Below are positions 8,856-17,114 of a stretch of DNA of 64,000 nt, piece by piece. The notes under the pieces were generated by a model that had not been told where the DNA came from, did not search any database, and saw only the letters and a program-made list of their open reading frames with translations. The DNA is taken from the NCBI RefSeq assembly GCF_900103175.1, contig NZ_FNLF01000002.1:4354136-4418135 (forward strand), written 5' to 3'. The DNA is from Tsukamurella pulmonis (lineage in GTDB: Bacteria; Actinomycetota; Actinomycetes; Mycobacteriales; Mycobacteriaceae). The position numbers and the translations under genes are program-made. The stretch's first letter is position 1. Every line of letters begins with the position of its first letter.

Positions 8856-9626
8856 CTACTGGCTCGTGATCTGGTTGATCAGGCGCACAACCGACCTGGG
8901 GGCGAACTTACTCGAATTGGACAGCAGCGTGGTCAGGGTTCCGACGGAATAGTGGACTCGCGGCAGGAAGGGCACCCGGATCGAGGGATGCACCGAGTTC
9001 CACACCTGATCCGCGACCTCTTCGGGCGTGATGTTCACGCCGAGCGTCTTAGTGCTCTTGGCGTCGGTCTCCGCCAGCGCCGTCTTGGCCCACAGCGGCC
9101 AGATCGCGACCACACGGATGCCGTGCTTCTCCCACTCCAGCTCCAGCGCCTCGGTGAAGCCGGCGACGTAGAACTTGGCGGCGCTGTAGGTGGCGATGCC
9201 GGGCTGGCCGTAGATCGCCGAGGCCGAGCTGATGTTCACCAGGTGCGCGTCCTTGACGCCCGTGAGGTACGGCAGCGCCGCCTTGGCGCCGTAGGTGACG
9301 CCGAGGGCGTCGATGTCGATCTGCAGCTTGATCTGCTCGGGCGTGATCTCGTCGAGGTCGCCGCTGAAGAGCACGCCCGCGTTGTTGTCGAGCACCGTCA
9401 GCGTGCCGCCGGTGTGGGTGGCGAAATCGGCGAGCGCGGCCTCCCACTGGCCGTAGTCCGTCACGTCGAGCGTGCCGGTGACGATCGCGGGATGCTCCGC
9501 CTTCAACTCCTCCAGCGCGGCGGCGTTGACGTCGTAGACGCCCACCGTCCACCCCTCGGAGAGGAAACGCAGGGCCGTGGCCCGGCCGATGCCCGCAGCA
9601 CCGCCGGAGATGAAGATCGAAGGCAT
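8856..9626 (-). CDS. Short-chain dehydrogenase/reductase
   Basis: A 256-residue classical SDR: SGGAAGIGRA is the glycine-rich NAD(P) loop, DNNAG the central strand motif, SSASAIYGQPGIATYSAAK holds the catalytic Ser, Tyr and Lys. The acidic residue after the second strand (YDVN) suggests NAD rather than NADP. The C-terminal tail has a basic, hydrophobic stretch that may touch the membrane. I prefer the ATG at 9626 over the in-frame TTG three codons upstream. Substrate unknown; its position before the acyl-CoA ligase suggests lipid or ketone metabolism. Confidence 0.85.
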   Translation of the reverse strand: MPSIFISGGAAGIGRATALRFLSEGWTVGVYDVNAAALEELKAEHPAIVTGTLDVTDYGQWEAALADFATHTGGTLTVLDNNAGVLFSGDLDEITPEQIKLQIDIDALGVTYGAKAALPYLTGVKDAHLVNISSASAIYGQPGIATYSAAKFYVAGFTEALELEWEKHGIRVVAIWPLWAKTALAETDAKSTKTLGVNITPEEVADQVWNSVHPSIRVPFLPRVHYSVGTLTTLLSNSSKFAPRSVVRLINQITSQ

Positions 9627-9788
9627 GCCGTCCAACCTACCCGCTGGTCAGGCCGGGGTAAAGAGCCTACTGAACAGCACTCAATTAGCGCTGCGTACCG
9701 GCTCTGGGCGTCGACTCCGGCGGTACGACGGTGCAGCTCGGCCCGGCATGAAATCATCAGGGCACCCCACGCTTCACGAGAGGAACGA

Positions 9789-11249
9789 ATGACCTCGGTC
9801 TTCGAGCACGTCGATACCGTCATCGGCTGGCTCAGCACGAACCTGTACAACGTGCTGATCCCGCTGCTGCTGGGTGTCGGCACGTACATGACGATCCGCA
9901 CCCGGTTCGTCCAGGTCCGACTGCTGCCCAGCATGTTCCGCGCGGTCGGCTCGTCGCGCTCGGACGCCGACGGCGGCATCTCCTCGTTCCAGGCCTTCTG
10001 CGTGGGCCTCGCCTCCCGCGTGGGCACGGGCAACATCGCGGGCGTGAGCGTCGCGCTCGTGCTCGGCGGTCCGGGAGCGGTGTTCTGGATGTGGGTCGTC
10101 GCGCTCGTCGGCATGGCCACCGCGTTCGTCGAGGCGACGCTGGCGCAGATGTTCAAGGTGCGCAACGCGGACGGCAGCTTCCGTGGCGGTCCGGCATACT
10201 ACATCCAGCGCGGGCTCGGCTCCCGCCGCTGGGGCATGGTCTTCGCCGTCCTCCTGATCTTCGCCTTCGGTTTCGCCTTCAACATGGTGCAGGCCAACAC
10301 GATCGGCGGCTCGCTCTCCTCCACGTTCCATCTCGATACCGCGTGGGTCGCCGTGGGGCTCATGGTGATCACCGCGCCGATCCTCTACGGCGGCGTGCGC
10401 CGCATCGCGAAGGTGGCCGAGGTCATCCTCCCCGTGATGGCACTGATCTACGTGGCCCTGGCCGTCGTCATCATCGCCCTGAACATCACGGCCTTCCCCG
10501 AGGTGATCCGGCAGATCGTCGCCGGCGCCTTCGGGCTCGACGAGGCGCTGGCCGGCACCGCCGGCGGCATCCTGGCCGCCCTGCTCAACGGCGTCAAACG
10601 CGGCCTGTTCTCCAACGAGGCCGGCATGGGCAGCGCGCCCAACACGGCGGCCACCGCCACCGTCTCGCACCCCGCGAAGCAGGGCCTGATCCAGTCGCTC
10701 GGCGTCTTCGTCGACACCATCATCGTGTGCACCGCGACCGCCTTCATCGTGCTCGTCTCCGGCATCTACACGCCGGGCACGGAGCCGGAGTCCGGCGGCG
10801 CCGTGCTCACGCAGGACTCCGTCGCCGCGGTGCTCGGCGGCTGGACGACGGTGCCGATGGCGCTGCTGATCTTCGTCTTCGCCTACTCCTCGATCATCGG
10901 CAACTACTCCTACGCCGAGATCAACCTCAACTTCCTCGGGCTCGAGGGACAGCGGCTGCGCATCCTGCAGACCCTCGTGCTCGCCGCCGTCGGCGTGGGC
11001 ACCCTGGCCGAGCTCGACACCGTCTGGATGCTCGCCGACGTGGCGATGGCGTTCATGGCGATGGTCAACCTGGTCGCCATCGCCCTGCTCGGCAAGTGGG
11101 CCTTCGGCGCCCTGCGCGACTACGACGCGATGACCAAGCGCGGTGTCGATGACAGGTTCGTCGGGCGCGGGAACCCCAACCTCCCCGGCGACCTCCCGGG
11201 CGACGTCTGGGACCCCGTCGACGGGGCCGCGCCCGCGACCACGCGCTGA
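9789..11249 (+). CDS. Sodium:alanine symporter (AGCS family)
   Basis: A 486-residue polytopic protein with about eleven TM helices. RVGTGNIAGVSVAL and RGLFSNEAGMGSAPNTAA are the signature blocks of the alanine/glycine:cation symporter family, and GGPAYYIQRGLG is the conserved loop between early helices. It takes up alanine or glycine with sodium at the inner membrane. The ATG at 9789 has AGAGGAACGA upstream. The hydrophilic tail (about 35 residues, Pro- and Asp-rich) is cytoplasmic. It stands alone, with 162 bases before it and 315 after it. Confidence 0.92.
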   Translation: MTSVFEHVDTVIGWLSTNLYNVLIPLLLGVGTYMTIRTRFVQVRLLPSMFRAVGSSRSDADGGISSFQAFCVGLASRVGTGNIAGVSVALVLGGPGAVFWMWVVALVGMATAFVEATLAQMFKVRNADGSFRGGPAYYIQRGLGSRRWGMVFAVLLIFAFGFAFNMVQANTIGGSLSSTFHLDTAWVAVGLMVITAPILYGGVRRIAKVAEVILPVMALIYVALAVVIIALNITAFPEVIRQIVAGAFGLDEALAGTAGGILAALLNGVKRGLFSNEAGMGSAPNTAATATVSHPAKQGLIQSLGVFVDTIIVCTATAFIVLVSGIYTPGTEPESGGAVLTQDSVAAVLGGWTTVPMALLIFVFAYSSIIGNYSYAEINLNFLGLEGQRLRILQTLVLAAVGVGTLAELDTVWMLADVAMAFMAMVNLVAIALLGKWAFGALRDYDAMTKRGVDDRFVGRGNPNLPGDLPGDVWDPVDGAAPATTR

Positions 11250-11564
11250 CACACGCCTGACGCTCGGCGGCACCTCGCGGCTTCCGGTCATATGAGGATC
11301 GACTCGTTTGTGACCGATAAATGCCGTTTTGTCCGTATATAGCGCCCTGCTGAATACGGACACCACGTACAGACCTACCCACTATATTATTCACTTCTAC
11401 CCCACTTCACCTGCACGAACACTCTCTCGCCGCGCCCGGCTGGTTGCACACACGCCCGCGGGACACAAGGGTTTGGTGCAATCGCCCGGTTCACGGGCAC
11501 CCATCCCCTCTTTCCGTCCCTCGTCGCAGGGTTCGGTGCTGTGTGGAAGTGAGTTGATGTTCTG
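11250..11564. other. AT-richer intergenic region before the toxin-like gene
   Basis: No gene is supported here. The first half is clearly less GC-rich than the surroundings (TATATAG, ACTATATTATT). It holds an inverted repeat GTCCGTAT-N15-ATACGGAC at 11331-11361 that could be an operator or terminator hairpin. The second half, up to the start codon at 11565, is a C-rich leader; no convincing ribosome site stands within 12 bases of that ATG, only GGAAG about 18 bases upstream. Confidence 0.5.
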
Positions 11565-13442
11565 ATGGCAGCCACAGCGCATGCGCGAGGCAATCCCGTC
11601 CCGACGCCGGGCGACGATCCCTCTCGTGCCGCCACCGCCCCCGACGGTTCGCTTGTGCAGCTGCGGCTGCAGGGTGCGTTCCTGACGGTGATCGGGTTGG
11701 CCGGAATGTTCGGTGGGGTGATGTTCTCCATCGAGGCACCCCGGTTCACCCCGGTGCCCGTGGTGTTCCTGACCTTCTGGCTGATCATGGTGATCGTCGG
11801 CCGGATCTTCTTCACCGGGCTGAGCAAGCTCCGCTCCGCCGGTGTCAGCGCGCCCGCACCGGAGCAGGTGCGCGCGGCCGCCGCCGTGGCCGGGATCGTG
11901 GTGGCGGTCGGAATGATGGGCTTCGCCGCGACCGGCCCCGGCGCGGGTGTCGCGTCGGCGGCGCCGTGCCCCGGTGGTGGGCCGGCGACCTGTGGCCCCG
12001 GTCCCGGCCCGGAGCTGACGATCACCCCGCCCGCGCAGCAGACCACCGCCCCCGGTGGGCAGCAGGGTAACCAGGGCAGCGGTCAGGACAACAACGGCAT
12101 CGCCACCTCACCCGCCGGCAGCGGCGGCAACGACGGCGGGAACATCCAGGCCCAGACCCCGGACTTCGGCGCCCCCGGACAGCAGGCCCCGAACATCCCC
12201 GGCAACCCCACCGGCCAGGCCCAGCAACCCGCACAGAGCCCGCAGACCGGCCAGCAGAACCCGGTACGCACGACCGCCCCCGGACGACCGACCCCGACCG
12301 GCCAGCCCACCCGATCCGGGCAGCCCACCTCGGGACAGCCGACAGTGACGGTCACCCAAACCCAGTCAGAGTGCCCTGCACCCGGTGTAGCAGGCGCTCC
12401 CGGAGCGGGTGGCCCCGGTGGCGGTGTACCTGGCGGTGACGACGGCACAACGGGCGGTCCGGACGGCGACGGCAAGGACGAGGGCGGAGCGCCCTCCTGG
12501 GCCTACCTCGTCGCCGAAGCCGCCGGAGTAATAGCAGGACGTCGCCGCAACACCGGCGGCAGCGCGGCACCCGCGGAAGGCACTGTTCGAGAGGCAACGG
12601 ACCGCGTCGGCGGCAGGGCAGCGCCTGAGGGGAATACCGCTAGAGAAACCACAGATCGTGTCAGCACTGGCTCAGGACAGGCTGTGACGCAAACTCCGAA
12701 CTCTGAATCTCAAGGTGGCAGCGACCAGGGATCAGCCACCTCTCAGGGGGTCACCCTTGCGTCGGCGGATTCGCCACTAGCCTCAGGTTCTTCTGAACCG
12801 GGCACCGCCCAGGAGATACTGGAAATGACCGGCGAAAACATCGGCCTAACCGGCGACCCGCTCGCGATTGCGAATTCAACAGCAACAGGGGCAGGGAACG
12901 GTGCCAAAACGCTAGCCCCAGCGGCCCAGCGAGCGGCCTCGGATGCAGCTTCGAAGGCGACTGCTGCGTCCGAGCGCGCGGCAAGCAAGCCCTGGTACAA
13001 CCCGACGAAGGTCGCCGACAAGGCGAGTTCCGCCGTGAACTCTGCCAAGTCAAGCGTGCTGGGCAAGGCGGGGAGCGCACTCGGGGCAGTTGCGAAGCGG
13101 GCGCCCGGCATGAGTCAAGCAATTACGGTGGTCCAGGTTGCTAACGACATCACTAACAAGGATGTTGCGCCCGACAAGGCCATAGTCAAGGGGGGAGCGA
13201 GTCTAGCGGGAGCGGGAGCGGGAGCCTGGGCTGGCGCCAAGGCCGGGGCCGCAATCGGAACGTTCATTCCAATCCCCGGCGGCACCCTGGTCGGTGGGGC
13301 AGTGGGCGCGATAGCCGGTGGCGTCATCGGCTCCGGTGCGACGACAGCCATCGTCGATAAGACGTATGATGGTGCCAAAGCACTCGCCGGCAAGGCAGCC
13401 AGCGGAATCGGTAAAGCGGCGTCCAAACTTAAGTTCTGGTGA
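11565..13442 (+). CDS. Membrane-anchored polymorphic-toxin-like protein with C-terminal glycine-zipper domain
   Basis: A 625-residue protein I cannot assign to a named family. Residues 1-36 are soluble; TM segments lie at about 37-56, 64-83 and 104-124. TM3 is followed by GVASAAP, which looks like a signal-peptidase site, then a Cys-containing PCPGGGPATCGPG segment. Residues 140-300 are a Pro/Gly/Gln/Thr-rich linker. About 330-370 holds two copies of a 19-residue unit around REATDRV. The end, from about 545, is Gly/Ala-rich (AGAGAGAWAGAKAGAAIG, GGAVGAIAGGVIGSG), a glycine zipper as in pore-forming toxin tips. The first 300 codons are as GC-rich as the chromosome; the last third is less so. 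Role inferred: secreted or released membrane-active toxin. Alternative: a structural envelope protein. Confidence 0.6.
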   Translation: MAATAHARGNPVPTPGDDPSRAATAPDGSLVQLRLQGAFLTVIGLAGMFGGVMFSIEAPRFTPVPVVFLTFWLIMVIVGRIFFTGLSKLRSAGVSAPAPEQVRAAAAVAGIVVAVGMMGFAATGPGAGVASAAPCPGGGPATCGPGPGPELTITPPAQQTTAPGGQQGNQGSGQDNNGIATSPAGSGGNDGGNIQAQTPDFGAPGQQAPNIPGNPTGQAQQPAQSPQTGQQNPVRTTAPGRPTPTGQPTRSGQPTSGQPTVTVTQTQSECPAPGVAGAPGAGGPGGGVPGGDDGTTGGPDGDGKDEGGAPSWAYLVAEAAGVIAGRRRNTGGSAAPAEGTVREATDRVGGRAAPEGNTARETTDRVSTGSGQAVTQTPNSESQGGSDQGSATSQGVTLASADSPLASGSSEPGTAQEILEMTGENIGLTGDPLAIANSTATGAGNGAKTLAPAAQRAASDAASKATAASERAASKPWYNPTKVADKASSAVNSAKSSVLGKAGSALGAVAKRAPGMSQAITVVQVANDITNKDVAPDKAIVKGGASLAGAGAGAWAGAKAGAAIGTFIPIPGGTLVGGAVGAIAGGVIGSGATTAIVDKTYDGAKALAGKAASGIGKAASKLKFW

Positions 13443-13453
13443 GACCACTAGCG

Positions 13454-14227
13454 ATGAATTACCTCCAGCCTCAATGGCCACCCGAGTGGGGAAAGCGCAG
13501 CGGCATTCTGCTTACCAGGGCTGTTTGTGGCTTAATCGCCGCCTTGTGCGTACTAGTAGCCTTTTACTACCTTAGATCAAACAACCCGTTCAGCGAACTC
13601 GGCAGATCCATGCTCACAGTCGGTCTACTTGCATGTGCGGCGATCATGACGCTAGGGGCAAGTCTTGCACTTGACGTACGGAAGCGACGACCCGCCAGGC
13701 TAGTTGAGACGGAGTCGGTCGAGACGAAGCCCATTCGCCTTAAGTCGAGCACATTCTACTCCAAGGTGCTGCCCGGGGGATTCTTCTTCAGTGGATCGAT
13801 CGCTGGGTTGGGTGCAGTTATCCGTGAACTCCAAACGGAGCGACCACGGCTAATATCCATTATCCTATGGGGCGGCCTACTCGCGGCGGGGGTCATTGGC
13901 CTAACCCTTGCGGTCATAGCAAAGAAGCAAGACATACTCATCAGTATCGACGGGATCACGATCGGGTCCGAATTCATTCGCTGGGACGAATCGCCTACCA
14001 TCGTGCCGGCAGTGGTCAACATGCATCGCGCGATCCAGGTTATTGCAGGGTCGGAAGCCGACCACAAAACTGCACAGGTGTTCCCAGTACGATACGGCCT
14101 GGACTCGCTAGCACTCCTCTCTACACTGAACCTTCTAGCCTCCAATCCCGATTTCCGCGCCAGATTCCTGGAGTCTAGAAAGTTTGCAGGCGAATCGCTC
14201 AGCAGACGTCCATTGAACAACCACTAA
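13454..14227 (+). CDS. Four-TM membrane protein, candidate immunity protein
   Basis: A 257-residue protein with four hydrophobic segments (around residues 18-40, 53-75, 105-125 and 137-160) and a soluble C-terminal part of about 90 residues. No family is recognised. Its codon use and base composition are clearly less GC-rich than chromosomal neighbours. An upstream GTG at 13439 overlaps the stop of the toxin-like gene (GTGA) and would add five residues, so translation is coupled either way; I chose the ATG, with GGTGAG ten bases upstream. Integral membrane immunity proteins protect against colicin-type and other pore-forming toxins, so its position fits immunity, but this is inference from context only. 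Confidence 0.6.
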   Translation: MNYLQPQWPPEWGKRSGILLTRAVCGLIAALCVLVAFYYLRSNNPFSELGRSMLTVGLLACAAIMTLGASLALDVRKRRPARLVETESVETKPIRLKSSTFYSKVLPGGFFFSGSIAGLGAVIRELQTERPRLISIILWGGLLAAGVIGLTLAVIAKKQDILISIDGITIGSEFIRWDESPTIVPAVVNMHRAIQVIAGSEADHKTAQVFPVRYGLDSLALLSTLNLLASNPDFRARFLESRKFAGESLSRRPLNNH

Positions 14228-14249
14228 ACCTGTGAGGTAGGTGCAAGAA

Positions 14250-14516
14250 GTGGGAAACGATAAGCGTCAGACACCTCGACCCGAGAACCGGGTCCGAACT
14301 CGTTTAGCGCGCTGGTACGCGTTAATGCTGCTCCTGGGCGTGCTATGCCTAGCGACAATCGCCGCATTTCCGTTGTACATCATTCCAATCACAAATGACA
14401 TCCCCCTTGCGGTGGTTCTGACCGTCATGTTTTTCATTGCTTTAAACGGAGTAAAATGGGTTAATACGAGCCTTGGATGGTTTCACTCGAACCGAGAGCG
14501 CCACGAGTCGACCTAA
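14250..14516 (+). CDS. Small two-TM membrane protein behind the toxin-like gene
   Basis: An 88-residue protein from a GTG start with GAGG twelve bases upstream; another in-frame GTG at 14241 is possible. It has a basic N-terminus (about 25 residues), TM helices at roughly residues 27-47 and 53-72, and a short hydrophilic tail. The composition is low in GC like the gene before it, from which it is separated by 22 bases. It may be a second immunity protein or an accessory to the preceding one. The 186 bases after it, to the TetR gene, hold only small hairpins. Confidence 0.55.
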   Translation: MGNDKRQTPRPENRVRTRLARWYALMLLLGVLCLATIAAFPLYIIPITNDIPLAVVLTVMFFIALNGVKWVNTSLGWFHSNRERHEST

Positions 14517-14702
14517 GGGTTCCCAAACGAGAGTTACGAGCAAATCGGACACTGAGCTCGAGGAAGCCCATTAACAATTCTCATCGTTGACGAGACACCA
14601 GAGGCTGACCTGTTCACCCAGGTCGTGGGTGTAACACGACCGTGTCCGCAACAACGTCGCCCTTTCACCCGCCACGCGACATGACAGCAGATCGCCGTCG
14701 TT

Positions 14703-15254
14703 TCAGTCGACCCCGTCGACCATGCGGGCGACGACGGCGAGAAGACCGGCCATCTGCTCGTCGGTGGCGCGATGGAGGCCGCCGCTGAGGGCGGCGTTGT
14801 AGTAGAGGCCGTCGCCCACGAGGAGGATCGCGCGGGCGGTGGCCTCGTCGGGCACCTGCTCCTGCACCGTCGCCAGGAAGCGGTCCTGCATCGACCGGAT
14901 CGCGCGCTCGGCGCGGTCGTCGGCCCCCTGGCTCAGCCGCAGCACCGCCACGATCGCGCGGTCGAGCGGGGAATCGTCGTAGTTCGACGTGCGCACGTAG
15001 TACTCCACAGCCCCCTCGGGCGCGGCTGCCATGAGCTCGACGTCCTCGGCCACCAGCTCGTCCAGCCAGTCGCACAGCCCCTCGACCAGGGCATTCTTCG
15101 AACCGAAGTGGTACAGCAGCCCGCCCTTGCTGACGCCGGCCTCGGCGGCGACGGCCTCGAGGGTCGCGGCGCGTTCGCCGTGCTCGATAAGGATCGTCAC
15201 GAACGCGTCGAGCAGTTTGGCGCGGGCGGCGGGAGGGGGCGGCACACCTCGCAT
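14703..15254 (-). CDS. TetR-family repressor of the adjacent MFS pump
   Basis: A 183-residue TetR protein. The N-terminal helix-turn-helix reads TLEAVAAEAGVSKGGLLYHFGSKNALV, typical of the family; the rest is the helical ligand domain. It is divergent from a 14-TM MFS exporter gene, with a 22-base near-perfect palindrome between them, the standard layout for drug-efflux repressors that release DNA when they bind the exported compound. The start at 15254 begins MRGVPPPPAARAKLLDAF; upstream in-frame codons lie in the operator region and are not likely. Ligand unknown. Confidence 0.87.
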   Translation of the reverse strand: MRGVPPPPAARAKLLDAFVTILIEHGERAATLEAVAAEAGVSKGGLLYHFGSKNALVEGLCDWLDELVAEDVELMAAAPEGAVEYYVRTSNYDDSPLDRAIVAVLRLSQGADDRAERAIRSMQDRFLATVQEQVPDEATARAILLVGDGLYYNAALSGGLHRATDEQMAGLLAVVARMVDGVD

Positions 15255-15297
15255 CGTAGGGGTGATCAGCGCGAAGGGTGATCCCGGTCTCTCGTTT

Positions 15298-15319
15298 CTG
15301 TACCGTCCAGATGGTACAG
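15298..15319. promoter_or_regulatory. TetR operator between repressor and MFS genes
   Basis: CTGTACC-N8-GGTACAG is a perfect 7-base inverted repeat centred between the divergent genes; outer bases CGTT/AACG extend it. Operator role inferred from position. Confidence 0.7.
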
Positions 15320-15360
15320 TAACGATGTCCTCGAACCGACAACACCCCAGGAAGTGCGCC

Positions 15361-16911
15361 ATGACCACCACACTCACCACCACGACCGCGTCGTCTGCGC
15401 GCGCCACGGTGCGCGACTGGGGTGCGCTCGCGGTCCTGATGCTGCCGGTCCTGCTGGTGTCGATCGACGGCACCGTCCTCGGCTTCGCACTGCCCTCGAT
15501 CGCCGCGACGCTGGCTCCCACCGCCGCGGAACAGCTCTGGATCATCGACGTCTACCCGCTGGTGCTGGCCGGCCTGCTCGTCTCCATGGGCAGCCTCGGC
15601 GACCGGTGGGGCCGGCGTCGCCTGCTCCTGCTGGGCGCCACCGGCTTCGCCGCCATGTCGGTGGTCGCGGCGTACGCGCCCACCGCCGCCGCGCTCATCG
15701 CCGCCCGCGCGGGCCTCGGCTTCTTCGGCGCGATGCTGATGCCGTCGACGCTCTCGTTGCTGCGCAACATCTTCACCGATCCGCAGCAGCGGCGGCTCGC
15801 CATCGCGGTGTGGGCGTCCTGCTTCGCCGGCGGCGCCGCGCTCGGCCCCATCGTGGGCGGCTTCCTCCTGGAGCACTACTGGTGGGGCTCGGTCTTCCTC
15901 ATGGCCGTGCCGGTGCTGATCCCGCTGCTGATCCTGGCGCCGATCTTCGTGCCCGAGTCGCGCGACCCGAACCCCGGCCGCATCGATCCGGTCTCGATCG
16001 TGCTCTCGCTGCTCGCGCTCACCCCGATCGTCTACGCCGTGAAGACCCTCGCCAAGGGCGGCGACCCCGCCGTCGTCGCGGGCGCGCTGGCCGTCGGCGT
16101 CACGGCGACGGTGCTGTTCCTGCGCCGCCAGCTGCAGCGCCCGGACCCGATGCTCGACGTGCGCCTGTTCGCGGACCGTCGCTTCTCCGGCGCCGTCGCC
16201 GTGAACCTGCTCAGCGTGTTCTCGCTGGTCGGATTCATGTTCTTCGTCTCGCAGCATCTGCAGCTGGTGGTGGGGATGAGCCCGATGGACGCCGGATGGG
16301 CGCTGGTCCCGGGGCTGATCACGATGATGGTCGCCGGCCTGTACGTGGTGCGGGTCGTGCGGTGGGTCGCACCGTCGACCGTGGTGGTGGGAGGCATGCT
16401 CGTCGCCGCCGCCGCGTACGCCGTGGTGACGGCCTTCGCCTCCCCCGAGTCGACCCTCGCGGTGCTCGTCGCCTTCGCGATGCTCGGCGTGGGCATCGGT
16501 GCGGCCGAGACGCTCTCGAACGACCTGGTCGTCTCGTCCGTCCCCGCGGAGAAGGCGGGCGCGGCCTCGGCCGTCTCCGAGACCGCCTACGAGCTGGGCT
16601 CGGTGCTCGGCACGGCCGTCCTGGGCTCCATCCTGGCCGGCGCCTACGCCGTGAAGCTCGCGCTGCCCGCCGGGCTCAGCGGCGCGCAGGCCGAAGCGGC
16701 GTCCGAGACGCTGGCCGGCGCTCACCACATCGCGACGGAGCTGCCCGCCGAGTCGGCGGACGCCCTGATCCGGGCCGCCGGTCAGGCGTTCGACGCCGGT
16801 GTTTCGGTGACCTCCGCGATCGGCGTGGTGCTGATGCTGTCCGCCGCCTGGATCGCGCACCGCACGCTGCGGGCGCCCTCCTCGTCGGCCTCGACGACCG
16901 CCGCGCAGTAG
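15361..16911 (+). CDS. MFS drug exporter, DHA2 (14-TM) family
   Basis: A 516-residue major facilitator protein with about fourteen TM helices. Motif A is GSLGDRWGRRRLL, and the antiporter motif C region reads ALGPIVGGFLL, marking a proton-coupled exporter of the QacA/SmvA type. It should export cationic dyes, antiseptics or drugs across the plasma membrane. Its 3' end overlaps the convergent WXG-like gene by 130 bases, which is unusually long. Control by the divergent TetR gene is likely through the palindrome 42 bases upstream of its ATG. Confidence 0.9.
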   Translation: MTTTLTTTTASSARATVRDWGALAVLMLPVLLVSIDGTVLGFALPSIAATLAPTAAEQLWIIDVYPLVLAGLLVSMGSLGDRWGRRRLLLLGATGFAAMSVVAAYAPTAAALIAARAGLGFFGAMLMPSTLSLLRNIFTDPQQRRLAIAVWASCFAGGAALGPIVGGFLLEHYWWGSVFLMAVPVLIPLLILAPIFVPESRDPNPGRIDPVSIVLSLLALTPIVYAVKTLAKGGDPAVVAGALAVGVTATVLFLRRQLQRPDPMLDVRLFADRRFSGAVAVNLLSVFSLVGFMFFVSQHLQLVVGMSPMDAGWALVPGLITMMVAGLYVVRVVRWVAPSTVVVGGMLVAAAAYAVVTAFASPESTLAVLVAFAMLGVGIGAAETLSNDLVVSSVPAEKAGAASAVSETAYELGSVLGTAVLGSILAGAYAVKLALPAGLSGAQAEAASETLAGAHHIATELPAESADALIRAAGQAFDAGVSVTSAIGVVLMLSAAWIAHRTLRAPSSSASTTAAQ

Positions 16912-17114
16912 TCCCGCAGCCGCTGCGCCGCGGCGCTCGCCGCCTCCGCATGGCCGGCGAGCGTCGCGGCCGCACGCTCGGCGAAGGCGCGCACCGCGGG
17001 CGGACCGGTCGTCGCGCGCCACCGCTCCGCCAGTGCGGCGAACCCGTCGGCGGCCGCTTCCCATTCCGCGGCGACGCGCGCCAGTTCCGCGGGGTCCACC
17101 GCGTCATCGGTCAT
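16782..17114 (-). CDS. Small helical WXG100-like protein
   Basis: A 110-residue acidic, Ala-rich protein. Residues 8-80 form two long helices around ERWRATTGPP, placed like the WXG turn of ESX substrates, though the glycine is replaced. Its ATG overlaps the stop of the alpha/beta hydrolase gene, so the two are coupled. WXG-like and DUF1023 hydrolase pairs are common near actinobacterial type VII-related genes, but no ESX core gene is in the window. The last 43 residues are read antisense to the MFS gene and are low-complexity, which suggests that the tail was acquired by loss of an earlier stop. Confidence 0.6.
   Translation of the reverse strand: MTDDAVDPAELARVAAEWEAAADGFAALAERWRATTGPPAVRAFAERAAATLAGHAEAASAAAQRLRDYCAAVVEADEEGARSVRCAIQAADSISTTPIAEVTETPASNA

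Noticed and set aside
11387-12046. Minus-strand open frame over the toxin-like N-terminus
   Set aside because: Pro/Ala/Thr-rich shadow of the linker; the plus-strand frame has TM helices and a clear gene structure.
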